The notes under the pieces: generated by a model | What the model saw: the letters and a program-made list of their open reading frames with translations, nothing else | Told to the model about the DNA's origin: nothing | Database searches by the model: none | Program-made: the position numbers and the translations under genes | In this document: positions 16,775 to 26,700 of the stretch, piece by piece | Layout of the letters: each line of letters starts with the position of its first letter | How positions within the stretch are numbered: the stretch's first letter is position 1 | Source of the DNA: Pseudomonas sp. MWU15-20650 | GTDB taxonomy: Bacteria > Pseudomonadota > Gammaproteobacteria > Pseudomonadales > Pseudomonadaceae | Reading direction: 5' to 3' | DNA: 64,000 nt | NCBI RefSeq assembly: GCF_023242475.1 | Contig: NZ_JALJFG010000010.1 | Coordinates: 1 to 64,000, forward strand

Positions 16775-17083
16775 ATGACTGCGATCAAGAAGCTGATGTT
16801 GGCGTTAACCATGCTCAGTGCCACCGCCGGCGTACAGGCCGGCGATGGCGCCTTTGCGGCATTCGGTAGCGAGAAAACCAAAAAATCCAGCAACCTGATC
16901 CATCGTGTCAGCTTCGAAGACGCGGGCAGCCAACCCGCGCCGTGGGGGCAGTCTCTGGACCTTGCTGCCCGGCAGCCGGGTTACCGCACAGGCTATGAAC
17001 ACCTGACGGGCCAATACAATGGCATTAAACTGCGCCCGCAAGACTTGCAGGGCCGCTATCATATCCCTCTGTCGGACAGTTGA
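16775..17083 (+). CDS. Small exported protein of unknown function, upstream of phoPQ
   Basis: A 102-residue protein. A signal peptide (basic MTAIKK, hydrophobic core, VQA at residues 20-22) suggests a mature periplasmic protein of about 80 residues. No cysteine is seen and no domain is recognised. It is the first gene after the PhoP-box array and lies 18 bases before phoP, the position held by the outer-membrane gene oprH in P. aeruginosa. The sequence shows no OprH-like beta-barrel. A role in envelope stress or magnesium limitation is only inferred from context. Confidence 0.8.
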   Translation: MTAIKKLMLALTMLSATAGVQAGDGAFAAFGSEKTKKSSNLIHRVSFEDAGSQPAPWGQSLDLAARQPGYRTGYEHLTGQYNGIKLRPQDLQGRYHIPLSDS

Positions 17084-17101
17084 ATCGCCTTGGAGAGCCT
17101 T

Positions 17102-17779
17102 ATGAAATTGCTGGTGGTTGAAGATGAGGCGCTGTTGCGTCATCACCTGTTAACCCGCCTGACCGACAGCGGGCACGTGGTCGAGGCCGTGGCCAATGCC
17201 GAAGAAGCCCTGTACCAGACTGGCCAGTTCAACCACGACTTGGCGATCATCGACCTTGGTTTGCCTGGCATGGGCGGCCTGGACCTGATCCGCCAACTGC
17301 GCACTCAGGCCAAGACCTTCCCGATCCTGATCCTGACCGCCCGCGGCAACTGGCAGGACAAGGTCGAGGGCCTGGCGGCCGGTGCCGACGACTACGTGGT
17401 CAAGCCGTTCCAGTTCGAAGAGCTGGAAGCGCGGATGAACGCCTTGCTGCGCCGCTCCAGCGGGTTTACCCAGTCCACCATCGTCGCCGGACCCTTGCTG
17501 CTGGATCTCAATCGCAAGCAAGCCTCCCTGGAAGAACAGCCGCTGGCGTTGACTGCCTATGAGTATCGGATTCTCGAATACTTGATGCGTCACCACCAGC
17601 AAGTGGTGGCCAAGGATCGCTTGATGGAACAGCTCTACCCCGATGACGATGAGCGCGACCCGAACGTCATCGAAGTGCTGGTCGGCCGCCTGCGGCGCAA
17701 GCTCGAAGGCCCGGCCGGGTTCAAGCCGATCGATACCGTGCGTGGCTTGGGTTACCTGTTCAATGAGCGCTGCCGTTGA
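17102..17779 (+). CDS. phoP: Response regulator PhoP
   Basis: A 225-residue OmpR-type activator controlling envelope and cation-stress genes. Receiver residues E7/D8, phospho-acceptor D51 (IIDLGLPG) and K101 are present. The winged helix begins LTAYEYRILEYLM and ends with VRGLGYLF. The ATG at 17102 with GGAG at 6 nt is preferred over an in-frame TTG 12 nt upstream. Identity rests on strong resemblance to Pseudomonas PhoP, the partner gene phoQ, and the PhoP-box array upstream, which implies autoregulation. Confidence 0.92.
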   Translation: MKLLVVEDEALLRHHLLTRLTDSGHVVEAVANAEEALYQTGQFNHDLAIIDLGLPGMGGLDLIRQLRTQAKTFPILILTARGNWQDKVEGLAAGADDYVVKPFQFEELEARMNALLRRSSGFTQSTIVAGPLLLDLNRKQASLEEQPLALTAYEYRILEYLMRHHQQVVAKDRLMEQLYPDDDERDPNVIEVLVGRLRRKLEGPAGFKPIDTVRGLGYLFNERCR

Positions 17780-19122
17780 TTCGCTCGCTACGTGTGCGCT
17801 TGATGCTGGCCGCCGCCACCCTGGCCGTGCTGTTTATGCTGGGCTTGTTGCCTGCCATGCAAGGCGCTTTCAGCCTGGCGCTGCAAGACTCCATCGAGCA
17901 GCGCCTGGCCTCGGATGTGACGACACTGATTTCCGCAGCACGGGTCGAAAATAACCGGCTGCTGATGCCGGCTCAGTTGCCGGATGAGCGTTTCAACCTT
18001 ACCGATAGCCGGTTGCTCGGCTATATCTACGACCGCGAAGGCCATCTGGTGTGGCGTTCGCGGGCGACCCAGGAAGAAAACATCAACTACAAGCCGCGCT
18101 ACGACGGGCGTGGCAACGAGTTTGCGCGCATCCGCGAGGCCAATGGCCAGGAGTTCTTCGTGTATGACGTCGAGGTCAGACTGCTGGGCGGTAAGAGTGC
18201 GGCCTTCAGTATCGTCGCCCTGCAACCGGTACGTGAATACCAACTGACCCTCGAAGGCTTGCGGGAAAACCTCTACCTGGGGTTCGGCGCGGCCTTGCTC
18301 GTGTTGCTGACACTGTTGTGGCTGGGCCTGACCTGGGGCCTGCAAGCCCTGCGGCGGCTGAGTCAGGAGCTTGATCAGATCGAAGGGGGGACCCGTGAAA
18401 GTCTTTCTGAGGAACACCCCCGCGAGCTGTTGCGCCTCACCGGTTCCCTCAACCGTCTGCTGCACAGCGAGCGCGAGCAGCGTGCGCGCTACCGCGATTC
18501 CCTCGACGACCTGGCCCACAGCCTGAAAACGCCACTGGCGGTATTGCAAGGCGTGAGCGAAGACATGGCCCAGCGCCCCGAAGAACGTGGCCAGGCGTGG
18601 GTATTGCAATCGCAGATCGAGCGCATGAGCCAACAGATCGGCTATCAATTGCAGCGTGCCAGCCTGCGTAAAAGCGGCCTGGTGCGCCATCAGGTGCGCC
18701 TGGAACCGGTACTGCAAAGCCTGTGCGACACGCTGGACAAGGTTTACCGAGACAAGCGCGTCGCGGTGTCCTTTGATTTGCCGGATAAGTGCGATGTGCC
18801 CATCGAGAAAGGGGCCTTGCTCGAAATGCTCGGCAACCTGCTGGAAAATGCCTATCGCCTGTGCCTGAGTGAAGTGCGTATCAGCCTGGTGGAAAGCCTG
18901 GAAGGCACAGAGTTGTGTATTGAAGACGATGGCCCCGGTGTACCGCCGGATCAGCGTGCGCGGATTCTTCAGCGCGGCGAGCGGCTCGATCGTCAGCACC
19001 CTGGGCAGGGGATCGGGCTGGCGGTGGTCAAGGACATCATCGAAAGCTACAACGCGCGCCTGACCTTGGGTGACTCGCCGTTGGGTGGGGCGGCCTTCAA
19101 GATTCACTTCCCGGCCATCTAG
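17776..19122 (+). CDS. phoQ: Sensor histidine kinase PhoQ
   Basis: A 448-residue membrane kinase that senses low divalent cations and cationic peptides in known homologues. Transmembrane segments lie near residues 10-32 and 167-188, with a PAS-like periplasmic sensor between. The H-box is DDLAHSLKTPLAV with H248. The ATPase domain has NLLENAYR, EDDGPGVP and GQGIGLAVV. The TTG start overlaps the TGA of phoP. The stop codon overlaps that of the convergent AraC gene. Confidence 0.92.
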   Translation: MIRSLRVRLMLAAATLAVLFMLGLLPAMQGAFSLALQDSIEQRLASDVTTLISAARVENNRLLMPAQLPDERFNLTDSRLLGYIYDREGHLVWRSRATQEENINYKPRYDGRGNEFARIREANGQEFFVYDVEVRLLGGKSAAFSIVALQPVREYQLTLEGLRENLYLGFGAALLVLLTLLWLGLTWGLQALRRLSQELDQIEGGTRESLSEEHPRELLRLTGSLNRLLHSEREQRARYRDSLDDLAHSLKTPLAVLQGVSEDMAQRPEERGQAWVLQSQIERMSQQIGYQLQRASLRKSGLVRHQVRLEPVLQSLCDTLDKVYRDKRVAVSFDLPDKCDVPIEKGALLEMLGNLLENAYRLCLSEVRISLVESLEGTELCIEDDGPGVPPDQRARILQRGERLDRQHPGQGIGLAVVKDIIESYNARLTLGDSPLGGAAFKIHFPAI

Positions 19123-20117
19123 TTTTCCTGGGCGCGGTAGGCCCCCGGTGTCAGCCCCGTCCACTTCTTGAATGCCCGATGAAACGCCGACGGTTCGGAG
19201 AATCCCAATTGTTCGGCGATTTCCTGCAAAGACAAATCCGCCCGCCCCAAGTGGTAAATCGCGATGTCTCGGCGCAATTCGTCCTTCAACGCCTGAAAAC
19301 TGGTGCCTTCTTCGCGCAGATGCCGGCGCAGGGTCTGCGGGCTGATGTGCAGGTGTTGAGCCACGGCTTCCAGGTCCGGCCAGGGCGTGCGGTCGCGACT
19401 CAGCAAGCGGCGCAGTTGGCTGCTCAAGCTGTCACCTTCATCCGGTCGAGACAATAAATCGGCTGGGGAGCGCTGCAAGAAGTGCTTGAGGGTGCGTTCG
19501 TCCTGCAACAGCGGCAGGCTCAGGTAGCGGCTGGGAAACACCAGGCTGCTGTTCGGTGCACTGAACACCAGGGAGCAGGGGAACAACAGGTCGTATTCTC
19601 CCGCGTGGGCTGGCATTGGGTAGCTGAAGGTTGCCTGGTGCAGGCGGATACGCTGGCCAATCAGCCAACTGCCGAGGCGATGCCAGATCACCAGCAGGCA
19701 TTCACTGAGGAAGTGATCCGGGTCCCACAACTGCGAATCGTCCAGGCTCAAGCGCGCCATGTCGCCTTCTTTGGTCAGCTGCCAGCGCGGGCCTTGCGGG
19801 AATAGGCTATAAAATAATAAGCCGCGTTCCAGAGCCTTCTCCAGGGTGCGGCAGTGGATCAGGGCGTGGCACATCATGGCGAAGGTGCCGCGCTTGCTCG
19901 GCCCTTCGGCAAAGCCCAGGTATTCGTCATCCAGCGCTAGCCAGAGCATTTGCAACAGGCGGGTAAATTGCTCCGGCGCGATGCGGGCGCGGGGTTCGGT
20001 CAGCAGTTCTGGGGTAATGCCCAGTTGATGCAATAGGCCCGAGTAGTCGTAGCCGGCACGACGCGCACCGCCCAGGGCGGCTCGGGCGTAATGACTGGCG
20101 ATGGTACGTTCGCGCAT
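19119..20117 (-). CDS. AraC-family transcriptional regulator
   Basis: A 332-residue regulator with an AraC-type ligand-sensing N-terminal domain (Arabinose_bd-like, residues 15-210) and a C-terminal helix-turn-helix pair (VAQHLHISPQTLRRHLREEG and IAEQLGFSEPSAFHRAFKKW). The ATG at 20117 has GAGG 7 nt upstream; longer frames extend into the dctA control region and are rejected. It is divergent from dctA and converges with phoQ. Its target and ligand are unknown; the palindromes at 20174 and 20215 lie upstream of it. Confidence 0.85.
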   Translation of the reverse strand: MRERTIASHYARAALGGARRAGYDYSGLLHQLGITPELLTEPRARIAPEQFTRLLQMLWLALDDEYLGFAEGPSKRGTFAMMCHALIHCRTLEKALERGLLFYSLFPQGPRWQLTKEGDMARLSLDDSQLWDPDHFLSECLLVIWHRLGSWLIGQRIRLHQATFSYPMPAHAGEYDLLFPCSLVFSAPNSSLVFPSRYLSLPLLQDERTLKHFLQRSPADLLSRPDEGDSLSSQLRRLLSRDRTPWPDLEAVAQHLHISPQTLRRHLREEGTSFQALKDELRRDIAIYHLGRADLSLQEIAEQLGFSEPSAFHRAFKKWTGLTPGAYRAQEN

Positions 20118-20173
20118 GAAAGGGCCTCGTCCATGGAGTGGCGGATGGTAGCCATCGCCTGGCGGTGCGACAA

Positions 20174-20228
20174 GGCGGATATCCGCCAAATTGCAGGACG
20201 GGACTGGCCGAGTAGGCGGAAATCCGCC
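20174..20228. promoter_or_regulatory. Paired palindromes GGCGGAWATCCGCC upstream of dctA
   Basis: GGCGGATATCCGCC (20174-20187) is a perfect 14-bp palindrome and GGCGGAAATCCGCC (20215-20228) differs at one base. They are 41 bp apart, about four helical turns. A third, weaker copy, GGCGGATATTTGCC, lies at 20417-20430. The pair sits about 110-150 bp before the predicted dctA start of transcription, a usual distance for enhancer sites of a sigma-54 activator such as DctD, but also close to the divergent AraC gene. The rest of 20118-20456 holds only the sigma-54 promoter. Confidence 0.6.
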
Positions 20229-20306
20229 ATCTTGTACCGTGTCGGCAAGAGCGTCTGTAAACCCCGGCCCCTGATGTCTAAGGGCCTTCAGGGTTTTTAA
20301 GCAAAG

Positions 20307-20321
20307 TGGCACGACGTTTGC
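20307..20321 (+). promoter_or_regulatory. Sigma-54 promoter of dctA
   Basis: TGGCACGACGTTTGC has GG at 20308-20309 and GC at 20320-20321 with 10 nt between, an almost perfect -24/-12 element. Control of dctA by RpoN with DctBD is well established. Confidence 0.88.
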
Positions 20322-20456
20322 GATAAGGCTTGAAGCGCAGGTTTGATCCTACAGACTTCGCCAACAACAAATCCCTCCAGTGCAGGAGGGTTCGCAATTC
20401 AAGTGTCGTGGGCAATGGCGGATATTTGCCACACGGTGCGATTGAGGAACTTTGCA

Positions 20457-21791
20457 ATGACGACTCGTCAGCCACTGTACAAATCCCTGTATTTCCAGGT
20501 GATCGTTGCAATCGTTATCGGTATTTTGCTCGGTCACTTCTACCCGCAGACCGGCGTGGCCCTCAAGCCACTGGGTGACGGCTTTATCAAGCTGATCAAA
20601 ATGGTCATCGCCCCGATCATCTTCTGCACCGTTGTCAGTGGCATCGCTGGCATGCAAAGCATGAAATCGGTCGGTAAAACCGGTGGCTATGCGCTGCTGT
20701 ACTTCGAAGTCGTTTCCACCATCGCCCTGCTGATCGGCCTGGTCGTGGTCAACGTTGTGCAACCGGGCGCCGGCATGCACATCGACGTCGCGACCCTGGA
20801 CGCGTCCAAAGTCGCTGCCTACGTGACGGCCGGTGCAGACCAGAGCGTGGTCGGCTTCATCCTCAACGTGATCCCGAACACCATCGTCGGCGCATTTGCT
20901 AACGGCGATATCCTGCAAGTGCTGATGTTCTCGGTGATCTTCGGTTTCGCCCTGCATCGCCTGGGTGCCTATGGCAAGCCGGTCCTGGACTTCATCGATC
21001 GCTTCGCCCACGTGATGTTCAACATCATCAACATGATCATGAAGCTCGCGCCAATCGGTGCCTTGGGCGCCATGGCGTTCACCATCGGTGCCTACGGTGT
21101 AGGTTCTCTGGTGCAACTGGGCCAGTTGATGATCTGCTTCTACATCACCTGCGTGCTGTTCGTCGTGGTGGTGCTGGGCGCCATCTGCCGCGCGCACGGT
21201 TTCAGTGTGTTGAAGCTGGTTCGTTACATCCGTGAAGAGCTGTTGATCGTTCTGGGTACTTCGTCCTCCGAGTCCGCACTGCCACGCATGCTGATCAAGA
21301 TGGAGCGCCTGGGCGCGAAGAAATCCGTAGTCGGCCTGGTGATCCCAACAGGCTACTCCTTCAACCTCGACGGTACTTCGATCTACCTGACCATGGCTGC
21401 CGTGTTCATCGCCCAGGCGACTGACACCCACATGGACATCACCCACCAGATCACCCTGCTGCTGGTGCTGCTGTTGTCCTCCAAAGGCGCTGCAGGCGTG
21501 ACCGGTTCGGGCTTCATCGTACTGGCTGCAACCCTGTCGGCCGTAGGCCACCTGCCGGTTGCCGGCCTGGCGCTGATCCTGGGTATCGACCGCTTCATGT
21601 CCGAAGCCCGTGCATTGACCAACCTGGTCGGTAACGCGGTCGCGACCATTGTTGTGGCCAAGTGGGTCAAGGAACTGGACACCGACAAGCTGCACAGCGA
21701 GCTGGCGTCCGGCGGTACCGGTATCTCCGACACGCGTCCGGAAGATGACCTGGGCGTGGCCGAAGGCCCTGCTCCTGCTGCCATCAAGTAA
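20457..21791 (+). CDS. dctA: C4-dicarboxylate transporter DctA
   Basis: A 444-residue sodium- or proton-coupled importer of succinate, fumarate and malate, with about eight transmembrane segments and re-entrant loops. Family signatures visible are [12 protein letters not shown] (the serine-rich substrate loop), [12 protein letters not shown], and the late [21 protein letters not shown]. The start [15 protein letters not shown] has GAGGAA upstream. It is expressed from the sigma-54 promoter and ended by a terminator. Confidence 0.96.
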   Translation: MTTRQPLYKSLYFQVIVAIVIGILLGHFYPQTGVALKPLGDGFIKLIKMVIAPIIFCTVVSGIAGMQSMKSVGKTGGYALLYFEVVSTIALLIGLVVVNVVQPGAGMHIDVATLDASKVAAYVTAGADQSVVGFILNVIPNTIVGAFANGDILQVLMFSVIFGFALHRLGAYGKPVLDFIDRFAHVMFNIINMIMKLAPIGALGAMAFTIGAYGVGSLVQLGQLMICFYITCVLFVVVVLGAICRAHGFSVLKLVRYIREELLIVLGTSSSESALPRMLIKMERLGAKKSVVGLVIPTGYSFNLDGTSIYLTMAAVFIAQATDTHMDITHQITLLLVLLLSSKGAAGVTGSGFIVLAATLSAVGHLPVAGLALILGIDRFMSEARALTNLVGNAVATIVVAKWVKELDTDKLHSELASGGTGISDTRPEDDLGVAEGPAPAAIK

Positions 21792-21827
21792 GGTGCGGCT
21801 GGCGTGAACTGACGCCCGAGCCACCTG

Positions 21828-21857
21828 CAAACGCCCCGACTGGTTCGGGGCGTTTGC
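21828..21857 (+). terminator. Rho-independent terminator after dctA
   Basis: GCAAACGCCCCGA pairs with TCGGGGCGTTTGC around a 5-nt loop. The T-run is short. Confidence 0.8.
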
Positions 21858-21935
21858 GTTTCTGCCCGGCCACTTTTGGCGTCTTTTGATTTACAGTGAA
21901 TAAATGTTTCATCCGCAACGCCAGCAGGAGGTTTG

Positions 21936-22922
21936 ATGGATAGCGTGGATCTGAATGTCCTGCGCAGCGTGCTGGAATGGCGTCGTGCCGGGCAACGAGT
22001 GGTGTTGTATAGCGTGGTCCAGACCTGGGGCAGTGCACCGCGGCCTCCGGGGGCGATGCTGGCCTTGCGGGGCGACGGGGTGGTGATTGGCTCCGTGTCC
22101 GGGGGGTGCATCGAAGATGACTTGATTGCCCGCCTGCAAGATGGTCGGCTGGCGGACGATGGGCCGCCGGTGCAGTTAGTGACCTATGGCGTCACCCGCG
22201 ATGAGGCGGCGCGTTTTGGCCTGCCTTGCGGCGGCACGTTGCGTCTGACCGAAGAGCGGGTGGATGACTGGGAGTGGGTCGCGCAGTTGCTGGCACGCTG
22301 TGAAGACCATCAGGTTGTCGCGCGCGAGTTGAACCTGGCCACAGGCGAGGTGACCCTCAGGAGTGCGAGCAAGAACGATGTGGTGAGCTTTGACGGTGAA
22401 CGCTTGCGGGCCATTTACGGCCCGCGCTGGCGCCTGTTGTTGATCGGTGCCGGGCAGTTATCACGCTATGTGGCGGAAATGGCGCGGCTGCTGGATTTCG
22501 AAGTACTGATCTGCGACCCGCGCCAAGAGTTCGTTTACGGCTGGGAAGAACAGCACGGCCGCTTTGTGCCGGGCATGCCCGATGAGGCGGTGTTGAATAT
22601 CCACACCGATGAACGCACGGCGATCGTGTGCCTGACCCACGATCCGCGCCTGGATGACATGGCGTTGCTGACGGCGCTGAACTCCACGGCGTTCTATATC
22701 GGCGCCCTGGGGTCGCGAGTCAACACCCAGAAGCGCCGGGAGAACCTGGCGGCGCTGGGTTTGTCTGCGCAGGTCATTGCACGTTTGCATGGGCCGATTG
22801 GTTTGCATATCGGCAGTCATACACCAGCGGAGATTGCGTTGTCGTTGATGGCTGAAATTGTGGCGATCAAGAATGGCGTGGCACCGATGCAGAAAAAGCC
22901 GTTGGCGGAGGTGGCGCAGTGA
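21936..22922 (+). CDS. XdhC/CoxF-family molybdenum-enzyme maturation protein
   Basis: XdhC-type proteins bind and protect the molybdenum cofactor, aid its sulfuration and insert it into xanthine dehydrogenase-like enzymes. The 328-residue protein has an N-terminal XdhC domain (SAPRPPGAMLAL and GSVSGGCIEDDL) and a C-terminal Rossmann domain (LLLIGAGQLSRYVA) with PIGLHIGSHTPAEIALSLMAEI near the end. The ATG at 21936 follows AGGAGG closely. It overlaps the next gene. No molybdenum hydroxylase gene is in the window. Confidence 0.85.
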   Translation: MDSVDLNVLRSVLEWRRAGQRVVLYSVVQTWGSAPRPPGAMLALRGDGVVIGSVSGGCIEDDLIARLQDGRLADDGPPVQLVTYGVTRDEAARFGLPCGGTLRLTEERVDDWEWVAQLLARCEDHQVVARELNLATGEVTLRSASKNDVVSFDGERLRAIYGPRWRLLLIGAGQLSRYVAEMARLLDFEVLICDPRQEFVYGWEEQHGRFVPGMPDEAVLNIHTDERTAIVCLTHDPRLDDMALLTALNSTAFYIGALGSRVNTQKRRENLAALGLSAQVIARLHGPIGLHIGSHTPAEIALSLMAEIVAIKNGVAPMQKKPLAEVAQ

Positions 22923-23554
22923 ATGTCACGGCCATTGTGCTGGCGGCGGGGCAGGGCAGTCGTTTCCGGGCTGAAGCCGGGATGGATCAGGACAAGCTGC
23001 TGGCTGATTGTGTGGGCCTGGATGGGGTTGTGCGACCGGTGATCGAGCAGGTGCTTCTGAATTTGCCTGCGCGTGTTGTCGAGCGCTGGTTAGTGACCTC
23101 CCCGGAGCGCACCGAGGTTATCCGATTGGCGCAGGCTTATGGCTGCCAAGTCTTGCTGCTGCACTCGGCCGGCATGGGGGACAGTATTGCCGCGGCGGTT
23201 GCGGCCAGTGGCTCGGCGGATGGCTGGCTGGTGGTGCTGGGGGATATGCCGTTTATATTGACTTCCAGTATTGAAAGTGTGGTTGCTGGGCTGGCCGTGA
23301 GTCGTATTCGGGTACCCGTCCATGCCGGGCGGTATGGGCATCCAGTGGCTTTTGGAAGTGGCTGCGCTCAAGCGCTGATGGGGTTGTCTGGGGATGTAGG
23401 GGCAAAGTCTTTGTTTGCTTCTTTTCGAGTCGTGCCTGTGAATGTGCTGGATCCTGGCGTGTTATGGGACGTTGACGTGCCCAGTAGCTTGCGAGGGGCA
23501 GAGGTTAATGGGCCTACAAATGGCGGTAGCTTTTCCGATACTGCCTTGCGTTGA
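22919..23554 (+). CDS. MocA-like molybdenum cofactor nucleotidyltransferase
   Basis: A 211-residue NTP-transferase of the MobA/MocA type, which attaches CMP or GMP to molybdopterin. The nucleotide-binding start is VLAAGQGSRF and the metal-binding motif is VVLGDMPF. GHPVAFGSG is typical of MocA, which makes the cytosine dinucleotide used by xanthine-dehydrogenase-like enzymes. The start is GTG, overlapping the TGA of the XdhC-like gene, so the two are coupled. Confidence 0.82.
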   Translation: MNVTAIVLAAGQGSRFRAEAGMDQDKLLADCVGLDGVVRPVIEQVLLNLPARVVERWLVTSPERTEVIRLAQAYGCQVLLLHSAGMGDSIAAAVAASGSADGWLVVLGDMPFILTSSIESVVAGLAVSRIRVPVHAGRYGHPVAFGSGCAQALMGLSGDVGAKSLFASFRVVPVNVLDPGVLWDVDVPSSLRGAEVNGPTNGGSFSDTALR

Positions 23555-23693
23555 GTCTGATCGTGGGAGTTTACGGCTTCGTACTTAATGAGCACCTGTG
23601 TGTTCACCCCTCCTGTTGAGCAGCCTTCTTTTGCTTCCCGCACGTCGAATAATTCGAAAACCGAGGCGAACACCGAAGTGAAAGCTCTGAATC

Positions 23694-23730
23694 AAAAAAG
23701 CCCCGCCTGATCACTCAGGCGGGGCTTTTT
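23694..23730. terminator. Bidirectional rho-independent terminator
   Basis: AAAAAAGCCCCGCCTGA pairs with TCAGGCGGGGCTTTTT around a 4-nt loop. It serves the convergent mocA-like gene and rne. Confidence 0.92.
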
Positions 23731-23744
23731 AGTGGCGGGTGGAA

Positions 23745-26700
23745 TCAGACGAGGGGTTTAGGCTCGTGCTCTGCTTCCAGGGCCTTGTGCTCAACCACGG
23801 TCTCGGCAACCGGGGCGGGTACCGGGGTGGCTTCGACAGCGGGCGGTGCAGCAGCGGCAGCAGCGGCGGCAGCTTCAGCTTCCTTGCGACGACGACGCAC
23901 TTCACGTGGGTCATTCGGCGCACGGCCGTTTTCGGTCAGGGCGCTGGCAGGAGCCGCCTCAACCACAGGGGCCGCCACTTCGGCAACCACAGGCGCTTCA
24001 ACCACGGGTGCAGGCTCGGCAACCACAACCGGTGCTTCAACCACTTCGGCAACCGGGGCTGGCGCCTCTTCTACCACGGGGGCTGGTGCTTCTTCGGCGG
24101 GGGCGGCAGGTTCGGCAGTCCACTGGAAGGCGGTCTGTTCTTCGCGAACTTCACGCACTGCCGGGGCAGCTTCGACAACCACGGCGTCAACCACGGCCAC
24201 TTCAACCACAGGCTGAGGCTCGACCGTCGGTGCTGGTTCAGCAGCAGCGACTTCGACTTCAGGCTGGGTTTCGCGAACCGGTGCAACTTCCACTTCCGGA
24301 ACCACTGGGGCTTCGATAGGGGTAATGGCTTCGACGACTGGCGCTTCAACAGCTGGGGTCTCAACCACTGGGGTTTCGACAACCGGTGCTTCTACTGCAA
24401 CTGTTTCTTCAACGGCGGCGGTAGCGCGTTCGGCCTGTTCGTGAGCCTGGGCTTCAGCAGGTGCGCTGATAACCGAGCTGGCAACGGCAGCAGTGACGGC
24501 CAGGCCGGCAGCCAGTTCGGCAGCGGTTGGTTCGTGGGTAGCCGCTTCTGCGTTTTCGCCGGCTTCTTCGGAGCCTTCGATCACGTTGCCGTTGGCGTCG
24601 CGTTGACGCTCGCGACGGTTGCTGCGACGACGCTGACCACGGGAGCGACGGCGTGGGCGATCGCCTTCGGCGTTGTCCTGGCCGTCTTCCTGCAGTTGCT
24701 CTTCGCCGGTCAGTACTTCTTCTTCACTGGCAGCGGCTTGCTCGGCACGAGGTTGACGCTCTTCGCGTGGCGGGCGTGGCTGACGCTCTTCACGAGGTGC
24801 GCGCTCTTCACGCGGCTGACGCGCCGGGCGTTCTTCGCTGGTGGCTGCTGCGGCTGCAACGGCCGCAACGGCCGCAACGGCTGGCGCGGCGTCCAGTGGC
24901 TCACGCAGTTCACGCACGCGCTCTTCGCGCTCGCCACGTGGCTTGCGATCTTCACGCGGGGCGCGAGGTGTGCGAGGTGCACGCTCTTCACGCGGTGCAC
25001 GTTCTTCACGGGCTACGGTTGGTGTGTCTTCACGGGCTTCGCGAGGCGCACGCTCTTCACGTGGCGCACGTTCTTCACGAGGCTTGCGCTCTTCGTCACG
25101 GCGACCGTTGCGGTTACGGCTTTGCTGGCGGCCGTTGCGGCGTTCTTCGTTGCGGGCTGGGCGCTCGGTGGCGGGTTTTTCGACCACAACCGGTGCCGCA
25201 GGCTCTTCCTTGGTGGCGAACAGGCTGACCAGCGACTTGACCAGGCCCTTGAACAGGCTTGGCTCAGGCATGGCGGCTGGTGCGGCAACTGGAGCGGCGA
25301 CTTCAGTTGGAACCGGTGCGTTGGCACGCGCCGGCGCGGTCTTCACAGCAGCTTCCTGGCGAACCAGCGTGCGGGTCGCAGCGGCTGGCTGGACTTCTTC
25401 CACTTCAGCGGCAGCAGCGGCGATTTCGTAGCTGGACTGGCCGCTGTGGGCTTCCGGGCTGTCATCACGCAGGCGCTGCACTTCGAAATGTGGCGTCTCG
25501 AGGTGGTCGTTCGGCAGGATGACGATGCGGGCACGGGTGCGCAGTTCGATCTTGGTGATCGAGTTGCGTTTTTCGTTGAGCAGGAACGCTGCAACCGGAA
25601 TCGGCACTTGGGCGCGGACTTCGGCGGTGCGGTCTTTCAGGGCTTCTTCTTCGATCAGGCGCAGGATCGCCAGGGACAGCGATTCAACGTCACGGATGAT
25701 GCCGGTGCCGTTGCAACGCGGGCAGACGATGCCGCTGCTCTCGCCCAGGGATGGACGCAGGCGTTGACGGGACATTTCCAGCAGGCCGAAGCGCGAGATG
25801 CGGCCGACTTGCACGCGAGCGCGGTCAGCTTCCAGGCATTCGCGGACTTTCTCTTCCACGGCGCGCTGGTTCTTGGCTGGGGTCATGTCGATGAAGTCGA
25901 TGACGATCAGGCCGCCGATATCACGCAGGCGCAGTTGGCGGGCGATTTCTTCAGCCGCTTCCAGGTTGGTCTGCAGGGCGGTTTCTTCGATGTCGCTACC
26001 TTTCGTGGCGCGCGCCGAGTTGATGTCGATGGACACCAGGGCTTCGGTCGGGTCGATCACGATGGAGCCGCCGGAAGGCAGTTCGACCACGCGCTGGAAG
26101 GCGGTCTCGATCTGGCTTTCGATCTGGAAACGGTTGAACAGCGGCACGCTGTCTTCGTACAGCTTGATCTTGCTGGCGTACTGCGGCATCACCTGGCGGA
26201 TGAAGGTCAGGGCTTCGTCCTGGGCTTCAACGCTGTCGATCAGCACTTCGCCGATGTCCTGGCGCAGGTAGTCGCGGATGGCGCGGATGATGACGTTGCT
26301 TTCCTGGTAGATCAGGAACGGCGCGGAACGATCCAGGGACGCTTCTTTGATAGCGGTCCACAGTTGCAGCAGGTAGTCGAGGTCCCACTGCATTTCTTCG
26401 CTGCTGCGGCCCAGGCCGGCAGTGCGCACGATCAGGCCCATGTCGGCCGGTGCGATCAGGCCGTTGAGCGCTTCACGCAGTTCGTTGCGCTCTTCGCCTT
26501 CGATGCGACGGGAAATGCCGCCGGCACGTGGGTTGTTCGGCATCAGCACCAGGTAACGACCGGCCAGGCTGATGAAGGTGGTCAGGGCTGCGCCCTTGTT
26601 GCCACGTTCTTCTTTTTCGACCTGGACGATGACTTCCTGGCCTTCGCTCAGGACGTCCTTGATGTTCACGCGGCCTTCAGGGGCTTTCTTGAAGTATTCG

